Below are positions 25,883-37,254 of a stretch of DNA of 64,000 bases, in pieces (the first letter of the stretch is position 1; each line of letters opens with the position of its first letter). Source of the DNA: Nymphaea colorata (taxonomy: Eukaryota > Streptophyta > Magnoliopsida > Nymphaeales > Nymphaeaceae). A model generated the notes under the pieces. That model did not search any database, had not been told where the DNA came from, and saw nothing but the letters and a program-made list of their open reading frames with translations. Position numbers and translations under genes: made by a program. The DNA lies in the NCBI RefSeq assembly GCF_008831285.2, contig NC_045147.1:1452001-1516000 (forward strand), in the 5' to 3' direction.

Positions 25883-26236
25883 TGAAGGAAGTCTTTCTAA
25901 CTCCCACACCAAACAACACTACAAAAGGGCACGTTAAAATAAAACTTGAAAAGACCTCAACACTTTCATTCTTTTTCTCACTCTTGGATTACATGCATGG
26001 AACTAGTATTTATAGAACAAAAGAAAAAACTACCCACTAATGCCACTTGCCAAAAAGCAGCCCCATTTTGTGGACACATAACCACTAATTCCTATTTTTA
26101 TGGCTAAAGAAAAGAAACTAAAAAAAACCACCACATGTTTACACGATCTCCACTTCCACATATTGCTCACACGTTCACATTAACTAACATTTCTCTCCAC
26201 TTCCACATATTGCTCACACGTTCACATTAACTAACA
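25883..26236 (-). repeat. 5' LTR of the copia element
   Basis: 354 bp, TG..CA. It contains the same 47-bp head duplication as its partner, so the duplication predates this insertion. As in all LTRs it should hold the promoter and polyadenylation signals; TATTTATA in the middle of the LTR, on the plus-strand reading, is a possible but unproven core element. Confidence 0.96.
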
Positions 26237-26241
26237 CTTAT
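26237..26241. repeat. Right target-site duplication (CTTAT)
   Basis: Exact copy of 21425-21429. Confidence 0.93.
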
Positions 26242-27865
26242 ACCATTGATAAGCCCAATAACAAAACACAAATTTTCAGCCTTGACATTGCAAAGAAACA
26301 CACAAACTAAATGTATCTAGTTGTCCGAGCGATAGAGGGAGGGCGAGAAAGAAAGAGAGAGACAGGGAGAGGGCGGGAGATTAGTGAAAGAGCCTGAATT
26401 GTTATCCAGACGGCAGGAGAGAGATTTGTGAAGGACCTAGACTTGTTACTTGGGCAGCACCGCTGAAGTGGAGACACTGAGGAGAACAGACGCAGAGAGA
26501 AAAAGTGCATCGTCTGGCGCTGCTGAAGGAGGCATGTTGAGAGAGAGACAGAGAGAGGGAGAGAGAGTATCTGAATAAAGCCTTAACGGGCAGAGAAAAA
26601 ATTGTTGGTAAAAAGTATGAGTGGGGGATCTGACTTTTTTTCCGGGTGAAATTTCATCGAATCTTAGTGGCCCAAGTGATAATAATTTTTGGTGCTTGAC
26701 AGTGCATGTATTTTCTTGTGCATCAAACTCACCCTAAAAGAAAAACTATTGAGTATGACCTAATTTTAGGAACAACACATCAAATAATATAAGGTCAACA
26801 ACAAGTGATGATCGCATCCATACAACCCTACTATACTGATTGCCCCGCAACACCTGGCAGGGCAACAATAGTTGTTAGACGAATCACATAAATACCAAGT
26901 AGTAAAGTGCATAAGCCATATAATCATCGAAACACACTCATGCATGCATTTCTAAGCACTAAGAAATGGCATACTCTCTTATGGGACTTGTATGGGCACA
27001 AGCCGCTGCACAGCTTACGGTCAACGCACAATTGTCACCAGGTGAGAGTGGCATCTTGGCAATCCCTGACGTGTACGACATAAGGCTAAGGTCAGCCACT
27101 TGTTGTTGCAGCAGCATAAGTCTAACACTTCCTGCTATGTGAAGAGGATTGGCTCCTCGCTAGTGGCCTAGGTGAAGAATACTTTCAACAACCAGTTCAT
27201 TGTTGAAAATCCAGTCTTGGAACCTAGGCCCTGCGCCGTGCACTGAACCCCATTTTACAGTGGGCTCGGCTGATATCCAATCAGTATGATATGTTCACAG
27301 AATAAATTGGCCTTTGGATGTTGCCCTATGCTCATTTCAGGTTTACATTCACATCAATGCATCAGATCATACAAAACATGCCCATTAAAAAACTAGACAT
27401 ATGTCACATATAAGCGGTTGCAATGTCCGACCATCACCAACAACATGGCAAGCACTGGTGCATGCAATGGTAGTGAATAGCTATTGTATGCGTTGTGCAG
27501 CTGGTGATCACAATACAGTACAGCATTCCATACATAACATGCAGTAAGCAGTGACTGTTCGTGGATTGCTCACATCAATTATCTTAATTTCTCAACTAAC
27601 CAAGAGAATTTTACACAATACCTCCTATTGGCAACCTGCAAGGGCTCCCACATGCCCATGGGTGTGCAAATTACGTCACAGGTCTGCCCATGCGCTCAAG
27701 CTTGCAACCTTATAGGCAAGGGCACGATAGTCGTTTTTCCAATTTGGCTAATGTTTTGAGCAATTTGAGTCACCCAAATATTGCAAAACTCTGTTGATAC
27801 TTGAACCAAACATAAAGGTGAGACACAAGGCCTGGCCAAAGAGCACCATTTGGCCAGCAATGGCA
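26242..27865. other. Intergenic DNA, no recognised gene
   Basis: 26,330-26,580 is purine-rich on the plus strand with many GAGAGA words. 26,960-27,320 has a more balanced composition but no open frame of note. No family was recognised on either strand. Confidence 0.3.
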
Positions 27866-28222
27866 CTGACCACCATCACAATTTTGGAAAGTTCACCCCA
27901 GTGATTCCCACTTTCTTGCTACCAAATAATGTTATTAAGTGCATGTAGGGTAATGGTTGTCTATTGCTTGTCCAATTGCCTCTAAAGGGAAGTGGTAGAA
28001 ATAGAGGTTTTAGGGTGTAGTAAAATCAACTCATCTGACTTCGAAACACCATAACAGAGAGGTTGCAATTTATGTTGATTTCTGTAATTTGGTGTGAATC
28101 CATGCCTCTCCCAGCTTGCATGACCTCCTTGGCTGTGTCTGCCCTTCCCCTTCCCCAGCCTTCCTCTTCTTCGGCCCCCTCCCCCTCCTCCTCTCTCTCC
28201 CCCACCACCCACTCCCAAAAAA

Positions 28223-28260
<38 letters not shown>

Positions 28261-28770
28261 TCTCTTTTCTAATGTATGTTCGTGCAACCCACCATTTTAT
28301 ATAACTTTTCAATTGAAGTCATGTAACAATTAGCAAGGTGATTAAAGCTACTACTTGATTAAGGTTAACTTAATCTACTTAGGGTTAATCATTGATTAAA
28401 GAATCATTAACTAGGTTCTAATCCTGCTTAGTGAAACTAATCTCCTGAATAACAAATTTCTGAACCCCTGCTATCTTTCAACTAAATTCATTTGATTGCA
28501 TTGGAAATTCCACTCAAGCTCCTCCCCATTTCTTGGATTTCACTAAAGAACTCATATATCAACTAGATGGTTTCCTGTCATTCATTGTCCGCTTTCAACT
28601 CAGTTCATGTCGTTGGATAGTTTGAAACGAACTCTATCTAATGGGCATGGTCTTGTGCAACCAATATTTCAACAACATGTGTTACCAGCCATAAGAAATC
28701 ACTTCAAAAATCATCTTCAAATTCATTAAAACATGAAAGGAAACACATTTGAAAGTTGAGATATTATGCC
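27866..28770 (-). repeat. Probable 3' LTR of the gypsy element
   Basis: Homologous over its length to 36131-37250. Shared landmarks in order include CATGTAGG..TAATGG, 'TTTTCAATT', 'TTAGGGTT', 'TTCATGTCGTTGGATAG / TCCATGTCGTTGGATAG', 'ACAACATGTGT' and 'CAGCCATAAGAAAT'. It contains a (CT)n microsatellite at 28228-28257. The homology fades gradually near 27,866, so the outer end is approximate. Confidence 0.6.
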
Positions 28771-28782
28771 CCCAACCCTCTT
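28771..28782 (-). other. Probable polypurine tract of the gypsy element
   Basis: On the minus strand GAGGGTTGGGGG sits between the end of the pol region and the repeat taken as the 3' LTR. It has been interrupted by TT, consistent with the age of the element. Confidence 0.5.
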
Positions 28783-29299
28783 AAGAAAATATTGTCCTCG
28801 AAATTTCCTAAGGGTGAGTAAAATAAATGTAGATATCTCATCTGCATCGCCCTCTTTGGCTCCTATATACACTCTGTAGTGCGACAAAGTAGCCACTTTG
28901 CCTTCCTTGTCACTCTTTAGCTACATAGTACATGATCCTATTCATCAATGAAGTGAACACTATAAAAAACACATGTTTTGTTGACGAGCTGAAAACAGAC
29001 CATCAGTAAAAAAAAAATGCAGATTTCACCGATGACAAGGAAACAATGATAGTAAAGAAAATTTTTACCGATGATATGGAAATTTTGTCAGAAAACATTC
29101 ATATTTCTTGACTCATTGAAAGTACATGTCAGTGAAGACTACATGTTTACTTGTGGAACCTCTAGATCTTCATGGTCATGAAGACTACATATTTATTGAC
29201 GGAACTTCAAAGTGGCTTTCCCTCATGTAACAGAATCTCTAGATCCTCATGGTTGATGGTATATCTAGAGTTGGACATATATTTCCACAGCATTGATAC

Positions 29300-32270
29300 A
29301 TGGAACACACTATAAATTTGCGAATATAGTGAAGGCAATGCTAGTTGATTATAAATCTCTTCAATCCTCTTTAGTATCTCAAATGGTTTGATATATCTAG
29401 GACTGGGCTTCCCCTTCTTCCCAAATCTGAACCCATCATTTGTTGTTGAGACTCGGAAGAACCCATGGTCTTCATCCTCAAATGTTAACGGTCAGCACTA
29501 ATGATTTGCTTAATGTTTCTGATGGTTTTGTTGTGCAATATGCTTTTCACATATCAACATAATATGATATGTGTAGTACTATTGAAATAGAGAATCTTCA
29601 ATCCTCTTATCTCTAATATCATCCTGGTATACAAGGGAATGATATGGTTGACCATATAATGCCTCGCACAGAGCATCTTAGTATTAGAGTGACAACTATT
29701 ATTTTATGCAAATTAAACCAACTTAATACATCAATATCAATCTCCCTTCCATATAACTAGGTAGGCTGTGAGGATGTCCTCTAACGTTAGGAAATTCAAC
29801 TTAGTATTTTCATCATTTTTTCGATGAAATACAATACTCATAAAAAAAATTGAGTCGCCAAAGATCTACACAATGATTTCCAAAGTCAGGAATTAAATTT
29901 GGGATCTCAGTCTAAGACGATAGTGCATGATATACCATGCAATTGATTTATTTCCTCATACAAATGTACATGTGAATCTACAAACTGAATCTCACAAATC
30001 AGTAGAAAATGGGCTGATTTAACACAAATGGCATCGTGTTGTTTTTGTGTCCTTGATAGCTGCATAACAAATCCAAGGCTGCATCCTTCCACTTCCTTTG
30101 TGAATTCTCATGCAGTTTTAACAACCCATCTAGCTTCTAATGCTCTATCTTAACTTGTGAAATATCAAATACTTAACCACAAAATTAGTAATGTCTGATT
30201 TCATACCTAGCCATTAGAAATCTTGTTTCGCATTGTGATACATCTTGCTACTATCAAGATGAATGGTATACTTGAACAATGATATTCATCCAGAAGCATC
30301 TTCTTACCGTGTTATCATTTGGCACCCAACCTGATTCTCAAAGTAGATATTGCACTCAATGTTAATAGAGAAAAAAGAATCTTAAACTTGCTTTGTGCTC
30401 TCATCTAAGCATAACATGTACTCTCCTTCTATTTCCGATAAATTACTCCTAATAAATCATTCTAAAAGGTGGCATGAAGTGTGACCATATCACATTGCCA
30501 CTCTGCTAGATCCTCCATCAGCTTCCAAGTCTATTAAATCACATTGTGCATTGCAACTTCTATTTTATAACTAAGTGCATTTGATAACACACTCATTTTT
30601 CCAAGATGATATGACAACTTAAAGTCATAATTCATCATACACTCAATCCATCTACTTTGTTGCCTAAGATTCAAATCCTTTTAAAAAATAAATAAATGAT
30701 GGATTTATAATCATTATATACAACAAACTCCACAGCATATAGATAACGACACCACATCTTTAGAGTGTGCACCGTAACAGCCAACTGTGAATCATGTGTG
30801 AGGTAGTTCCATTCATAAGGCCTCAACTGTCATGATTCTTAACCTATGACATTACCATGCTACATCAGCACCCTGCCAAAGCTAAACATGAAAAAATCAG
30901 CATAGACTGCAAAACCCTCCTTGCCAAGGCAACACTAAAATCGGGGCAATGGTCAACTTCTGCTTCAGTCTATAAACTCCTTCGGCACACTTAAGACCAC
31001 TAAAATCTTGCTCCTTTCCTAAGCAATGCAATCATAGGCAAGGCCATTTGCAAAAACCCCTAGATAAATCTCCTATAACAACTTGCTAATCCAAGAAACA
31101 CTTGCTTTAATTTGGGAAGTAGGAGTTTTGCACTGCTGCAATACCCTCCACCTTCACTGGGTCGGCCACTATACCCTAAATGATGTGCCCCAAAAAACCC
31201 GAATCACACTTTGACAACTTGGAATACAACTTATGCCACCTCAATGTGCCCAACATCATGTCATGCATACTCCTTGGTGTAGGATAGATGAGCATGTCAT
31301 GAGTGAAAATAGTCAAAACACCTTGTTCATCATATTCATGAACAATGTAGGGGAATTAGACAAACCAAAGGGCAAAACACAAAACTCATAATGATCATAC
31401 CTTGCCCAGAATGTGATCTTAGTAATATCTGCCTTCTTGCTACATGGCTAATGATATTCAGACCTCGGATCCATGTTATAAAAGATCTGTGCATTCTTCA
31501 ACTAGTCCAACAAATTTTCAATCCTAGGAATGAGATACTTATTCATGATGGTTACTTGATTTAGCATTTTATAGTCAACACCCAGTCAAAGTAAATCATT
31601 ATTCTTCTTAACAAAAAGCATGGGTTCACCCGAGGGAGATACACTATGGTGAATGAATCTCTTATTAATCAAATCCTACATTTGTTTTTTAAACCCCTCT
31701 AGCTAATTCTTCTACAGCCATTCGGTAGGGGCTTTTGAGAAGATCCTCATGGAACAATTTCCGAAGCTGGTGGCAACCCTAGAAGATCCTCATGGAACAC
31801 ATCTTCAAACTCCCTAACAACTGGAATCTGATCGATCTTGTGTAGTTTTTCCTTCTCGACGGTCACCAACTTACTAAATATATGATGCCTCCTAGCTTCA
31901 GACTCTATTGTGCCTTCAAAGCTACAGCCTGAGGAAGAAATTGATAGGTCTAGGCCTGAAACTCCACTAGATGGACACCATTCGTATATATAACCACTCA
32001 TTTTGCATAGGAGTCAACGGCCACATCATAATCATACAACCAATCCATCTAAATCAAGACTAACTATATGAGCAAAAAATTCACCCAAGAAATCTCTATA
32101 TGAACATCAAGTAAATACTAAGTATAATAATCATGAAACCTAATAACAATCACCACCTTCAACTTATAGAGATTAGTCAGAGCATGCAAATCAAGAAACG
32201 TTGCTAGTCTATGACATATAAAAGAAAAGGAGGCACCCGAATCAAAAGCACATGTGCATTCAAATACTAA
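29300..32270 (-). pseudogene. Decayed Ty3/gypsy pol (protease, RT, RNase H, integrase)
   Basis: The minus strand shows, in order: a protease segment with FDSGASFSFI near 32,240; the pre-RT block EFEDVFHEDLLGLPP inside the open frame 32001-31747; RT blocks near 31,700-31,560 resembling the family's 'SVSPWGAPVLFVKKKDG..VDYRELN' stretch; an 'HYEFCVLPFGLSNSP' RT block near 31,390-31,340; a 'KLSKC..FFGHI' block near 31,240-31,170; an RNase H stretch near 30,720-30,590 ('DYKSIIYLF'); an integrase zinc-region piece near 30,270-30,190; a central integrase part at 30092-29907 ending INQLHGISCTIV; and C-terminal blocks down to about 29,300 ('VPCINAVEIYV'). Many stops and frameshifts interrupt it, so it is inactive. 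28,800-29,300 holds only a degraded downstream stretch, with a CACTATAAAAA word at 28958 that may mark another small insertion. Confidence 0.8.
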
Positions 32271-32459
32271 ATAAAAATCGTACTTTCAATTGGATCATGG
32301 CTCTCCAAGTCCTCGACAATTGTAAAATATACTCACCCTACAATCTTCTTGCCCCAGGACTAAGTAGAGTCAACTTGATTTCTAGAGGCTTTCTATAGAC
32401 ATCCAATTTTTTTATTAAAAACAAAAAAACCATGTTACCCATAAACATGATTTCAAGCT

Positions 32460-35400
32460 AGGGGCTATGAACTACAACAGAGATTATATGTTCTTGGTAT
32501 CTGACAAGAACCCACAACACCTAAGTTGTCACCACTTATAAGATAACTATTTTACCCCTAATCATCCTCATTTTGTCTCATTTTTCTCAAATTTTGCATA
32601 ACAATCAAGGAAATCCTAAGAATTGTTTTACCCAAGATCAGTTAGGGTTATTTTCATCTTTATGAGTATTTGATAGCTCTCAAAACATGCTTACCGGCTT
32701 ACATTTGGTTAGTAATGGTCTAAAAATGACCCTTTTCCCTTGATTTCTATAATTTCTTGTCATCAGAAGCAGATTTAATCAGAAAAATAATAGGTTCTCT
32801 CTAGTATCAACAAACTATTTCCAACTCCATTTCTAGTTTTCAAACTTGAGCTCAACATCAGAGAAAAACGGCATCCCATTTCCACATGTTTGATCACCAT
32901 TTCTACTTAATTCGAGTGAGTTGCTTGAATTGAGCTTGAACATGTTCTTCATTGATGGATCTAACTTTCCTTGCCTTCAGTTTGAACAATTATATTTCAA
33001 ATTGAACATATTATAGTTATCAAATCACTCCTACAGTGTCCATATCTGGTCATTGCCATAAGTGACTTCTAAACTAATTTTTAAGAGATTTAGAATTCCA
33101 ATTTTCAATATAGGCATACACATTGATTCAGTGAAGCTCGAGGAGAGTCAAGATGTGTTTAGTCCTCACAAACATGTCCAAAAACTCTATTCCACATTTT
33201 ACCTTTCACATTTCCATTTACATATTCAATTATAGTTGGGTCAATTTTGAAAATTGTGATATTCTAATGACGTATGGAAGAATTTTTCATTCAAACTTGG
33301 CCTTCCCTAAAATGAACAGTCTACATTCCAATATGGTCAAACTGTCTACCCATGCGCACAAAGCCCGGTTTTGTACCAAGGGTTAAAATTTCATTTGTTT
33401 ATACATGCACTATTTTTGTATAGACTTAAGTTTGGAATTACGTGGACTTAGCGTAGACTACATTTGAGCCTAGACTTGAGCCCGGCAACGCTCACACATA
33501 CCATGTGCCTGCCTAGGACCTGGTCTAGACATGTTTCAACTAGCCTAGAACACTATCGCACATATTTGACCATAACTTAACTCAGTTTGACCTAAGCTCA
33601 ACCTGACTTACATCCAGCTAAGTCTAGACCTAGATCAAGCCTAGGTCCACATCCTAAACACTGAGTCTGAGCCCGCAAAACCCATACTAAACCTAGTTTG
33701 GCCACCCTAATCTTAGATCCTTGATCAAATCACAACATTGGAACTCATATATATAATTTGCTTTGGTTCATATCTAAACTTCAATTCAAACCTTTAGATA
33801 TCAATCTAGACTTTTGATCCAAGTTGTACATCCAAATTCGGGTTTTCCGTGTTTTTTAGTTTAGGGATGTAATTTTTAAGACTCAAACTCAATTCAGATC
33901 AGCCCAAATTACTGAATTTAGCTTGATCATGAAAGTTGTATCTCTCTAATCAGTGATCGGATTAACAATTTGTAAAACAACATACATTTTTCCTACATGT
34001 CTAGTTTGATTTATCCAAATTTCATCAAATTTTATGCCCATTTAGTTCCACATTTTGTCATTTTTCTAAAACATATTTTTTGCAACTTTGAGGATACTGA
34101 AATCAAATCCTAAAAATTGTCTAGCTTAGGAACTGTAATTTTTGCTTGGGAATTTCTTTTTGTAAAAGCCAAAAGTTAGATCTGAATGTCTAGTATCTCC
34201 AAACTAAATTTTATCCATTCCAAGTTGATTTGGCTAGTCAATTAGGTTTAGCCGAAACTGTTTTCCGTAAACTTTTCTATAGAATTCTGCAGAACCATAT
34301 TTTTGTCTTTTTCGTGATATTGTTTCTCCCTTTCTGTTTAACCTTTTTCAAAAATTTCAACTCCTACTGATTATCTGTCATACCTAGATTGTATCTCATA
34401 ATTTTCAGCTAAAATGGGTGTTTTAACCTAGTGAATTCTGTCATGAATTGAATTTTTTACGTATTAGATTTATGTTTTAATTTCATTGAAGCATAACTTT
34501 TTTATCCATGCTTGTTTTCTGATTCTATAAATAATTTTTAATTTTGTGGTATATAGAGAATCTACAATCCTATTTGCAAGGTAAACCAAGTTGATTTGAT
34601 ACCATTTTTCATCGTTCGAATGTGGTCGTGGAATTACTAAGTTAATTTTATTTCTTTGGTTTCTATGCATTTGTGTTTCTGCCATGTTTTTCATGCCACA
34701 ACTTTTGCCACAAGCATGTTTTCTGATCTGTAAAATCCTGTTGGCCAATTTTCAGATAAACCCAAGTTGATTTGGTTGGGCTCTAGTCTAACCAAATGTA
34801 GTTGAATTTGTTACACAAACTCTATTTTTTGTAATTTTAGATTTTTGTCATAGGTTTCCGGTCCTACATCTTTTAGGTCAAAAATGACTTTTCAAATCTA
34901 TCACTTAGATTTGAGTGTCCCATGTATAAAGAATCTTCCTTCAAAAATGTTGTGTCAATCTAACATAGGTAACCTAACTTTTAAACCCTTCAAAGTCAGC
35001 TACTCAGTCATTTTCCTTATTTTGCAAACTTCGACAAATTTTCATGTTTTTGCATGTTAACCTAAGTTAAAACAAAAGTTAATATTGAATCTTGATTGTT
35101 TTGATGTTTACAGTTTGTTTAGGGTTTGTTAACGTGTCCTAACCCTAGTCTAATGTGTCTAAGCTTGCAAGACATAATTTCACATGTTACTTTATATTAT
35201 TGTTTATTATGAATATTTGTTTGCTTTTAGCATTATAATGCAACATTTGGTTTTAAAACATGCATTCGAATTCTTAAAGGAACTTAAGCAGGTTCACCAC
35301 GCGACTCATGACAATAGCCCTTACACATGATTTCATGATCAAACTTTGTTCATGCATGGGTTCAACTTTCAAAATTTATGCATATATGTTATCCTTGTTT

Positions 35401-36130
35401 ATGCTTGGGCATACTTTGTTAGGCATTCATGTAGTTCGCTTTCGCTTTGCATCATGCATTCAACTTCAAACTCATGATAGGTCAATGTGAGAATCAAGTT
35501 AAAGTAATCAACTACATCATGCGACAATAGTCCTTGCATGTACTTTGTCTGAATTAGCTTTCATAAAGATACACATTCTCAAAAACATAGTCTTGAACTA
35601 TACATCTTCAAAATTTTCAAATATGTTTTCCAAAACACTAAGTTTAAAAATTATTGAGACCTAAACCTCATCATATTCGACCTTACCTAAACCCATTTAG
35701 GATCCCACAATGCCTTAGCCCATATCTGAATTTGATTCCACGGCAACAAACTTAACTGTAACCCATGTAAGAGCTAGGCTAAAACCCTGGTCCTAGCTAA
35801 ATTTATTTAAGTCAACCCTTTGGCCAAATGTAGGTTTATCCATGTGAGCCTAGAATATATCCAGATCTCATGAATTGGATTTTAGACCTTTGAGTTTGGA
35901 TTTGAACTTGATCAGAGATTGGATCTATATTAGTAATTTGAATTTTCATCTGGATCTCACATTGAGAATTTGGATCTAAATTTTAATGTTTGTATCATGA
36001 TTTTGGATTTTATAGAGAACTAGATTCTAATTTGGATTTTAGATATTATATCTAGGATCATAAATATTGGAATTTGGATTATGACCTTACAGGATTAGAT
36101 CCTAATTTGAAATTTCGATTTCAGATCTCA
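32460..36130 (+). repeat. Phrase-like repeat family, plus-orientation copy
   Basis: This non-coding block lies where gag of the gypsy element would be expected. It begins with an 'ATTTTACCCCTAATCATCCTCA' type sequence like the unit starts near 484 and 2047. It then has a cryptic tandem organisation at 34.1-34.9 kb, where CAAGTTGATTT recurs at 34221, 34587 and 34763 (366 and 176 bp apart, a period near 180). It ends with reiterated word variants such as GAGCCTAGACTTGAG (33,420-33,710) and TTTGGATCT (35,860-36,140). It is related in inverted orientation to 10.45-15 kb. It could be a nested insertion or a replaced internal region of the gypsy element. Confidence 0.45.
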
Positions 36131-37250
36131 GGCCACCAATCTAGTTTTGGGAAATCTACCCAATCAATTCTTAGTTTCTCACCACTATACAGTGTTTTTC
36201 AATACATGTAGGCTAATGGCATTGTCTATTGCCTACCCACTAAGGGCACCTGGTGGAAATAGGATTTTAATTTATCACCCCAATTGGATGCAATTTCTCT
36301 AAATTTGAAACACCATCATGTAGAACTTGCAAAATTAAGTTGGTTCCCACAAGTTGACGGGAATCAACACCTCTGAGGGCATGTAATCAAAGAAAACAAA
36401 TTTAACTAATGCAAAGGTCCCATGAAAGACACCATACCTAATTTCTATAGAAATTATGGTCCTACACTATATTCTCCTAACCTGCTTGGACTCTCTAGCT
36501 GTGTCCAGCCCTTTCCCTTCTCCCCTGCCTTCTTCTTTTTGTTCCCCCTTCTCTTCTCTTTCTATGCCCCCCCCCCCCCTTCCCTCTTTCTTTATGTCAA
36601 TTTGGGAGGTGGTTGAGTTTATTGAATGTACATCAAAAAAGAGAGAGGGAGGGAGGTTGAGCAAAGCTCGACCCACCACACCCCCCCCCCCTCCCCCTCC
36701 CCCTCTTTCTTTATGTCAATTTGGGAGGTGGTCGAGCTTTGCTCAACCTCCCTCCCTCTCTCTTTTTTGATGTACATTCAATAAACCCTCCAATTTTTGT
36801 AAATTTTCAATTAAGCTCATACAGCAATTAATCACTTGATTAACTAAGGTTAGTCTAGTTTAATTAGGGTTGATCTTGATTAAACAGCCATCAAGTGCTC
36901 TTATCTTGTTTAGTGATTCTAACCTCTTAATTATCAAATTTCTAATCCCCCTACTAACTTTCAATTAAATTCCATTCATGTGCCTTGGAAATTTCACTCG
37001 AGCTCCTCTCTATTTTCTAGAGTTTCCTAAAGAACTCATATTTCAACTAGATGGCTTCTTATAATTTGTTGTCTATTTTCAACTCAATCCATGTCGTTGG
37101 ATAGCTTGAAATGAACTATATCTAATAGGCATGTCTCGTCAACATATACTAAAACAACATGTGTCATCAGCCATAAGAAATTTCTTTAGAATGAGGCTCA
37201 AAATTCATTAGAACATGAAAGAAAATCCACTTGAAATTAAGGATATGACA
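36131..37250 (-). repeat. Probable 5' LTR of the gypsy element
   Basis: Longer than its partner, partly because of an internal fold-back and poly-C tracts (36,569-36,580 and 36,680-36,710). It ends GATATGACA at 37250, immediately before a copia-like primer-binding sequence. That junction makes it possible that this LTR belongs instead to the plus-strand copia remnant that follows. Confidence 0.5.
36617..36786. repeat. Perfect 57-bp inverted repeat with 56-bp loop
   Basis: The left arm is 36617-36673 and the right arm 36730-36786; the reverse complement of one is identical to the other over all 57 bases. The loop contains a C-rich tract and a copy of CTTTCTTTATGTCAATTTGG that also lies just left of the left arm (near 36588), so a direct and an inverted duplication are combined. 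The partner LTR at 27.9-28.8 kb has only a right-arm equivalent, so the left arm is the new copy. Confidence 0.95.
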
Positions 37251-37254
37251 TTTA

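Larger units (their letters stand above)
21430..26236 (-). mobile_element. Young full-length Ty1/copia LTR retrotransposon
   Basis: The 4,807-bp element is transcribed from right to left. In order on the minus strand it has: 5' LTR (26236-25883), primer-binding site for initiator tRNA-Met (25878-25867), one gag-protease-integrase-RT-RNase H frame (25768-21794), polypurine tract (21795-21784) and 3' LTR (21783-21430). Both LTRs are 354 bp, have TG..CA ends and differ at three positions (about 0.8%). With a commonly used plant rate of 1.3e-8 per site per year this gives roughly 0.3 million years. CTTAT flanks both ends. The domain order, integrase before reverse transcriptase, is the Ty1/copia hallmark. 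One internal TGA is the only obvious coding defect. Lineage within copia was not assigned. Confidence 0.97.
27866..37250 (-). mobile_element. Old, broken Ty3/gypsy element between diverged direct repeats
   Basis: The minus strand from about 32,270 down to 29,300 gives protease, RT, RNase H and integrase remnants in Ty3/gypsy order. Just past the 3' end of pol comes 'AAATTTCGAGGACAATATTTTC', GAGGGTTGGGGG and then a sequence repeated at both ends of the block: 27866-28770 and 36131-37250. I read these as LTRs. They are strongly diverged and have gained indels, so the element is old. The right repeat ends GGATATGACA, which gives TGTCATATCC as the LTR start on the minus strand. No target duplication was found, and no gag is visible where it should be (32.4-36.1 kb). 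The outer edges are uncertain by tens of bases. The alternative that the right repeat belongs to the neighbouring plus-strand copia element is discussed separately. Confidence 0.6.

Noticed and set aside
28026-28312. Several overlapping frames of 60-101 codons on both strands
   Set aside because: They cross a (CT)n tract and a C/T-rich segment of an LTR; the peptides are Ser-Leu or Arg-Glu repeats.
28958-29260. CACTATAAAAA start and ACCGATGA words suggesting a small CACTA element
   Set aside because: No matching TAGTG end or 3-bp duplication could be found; kept only as a note.
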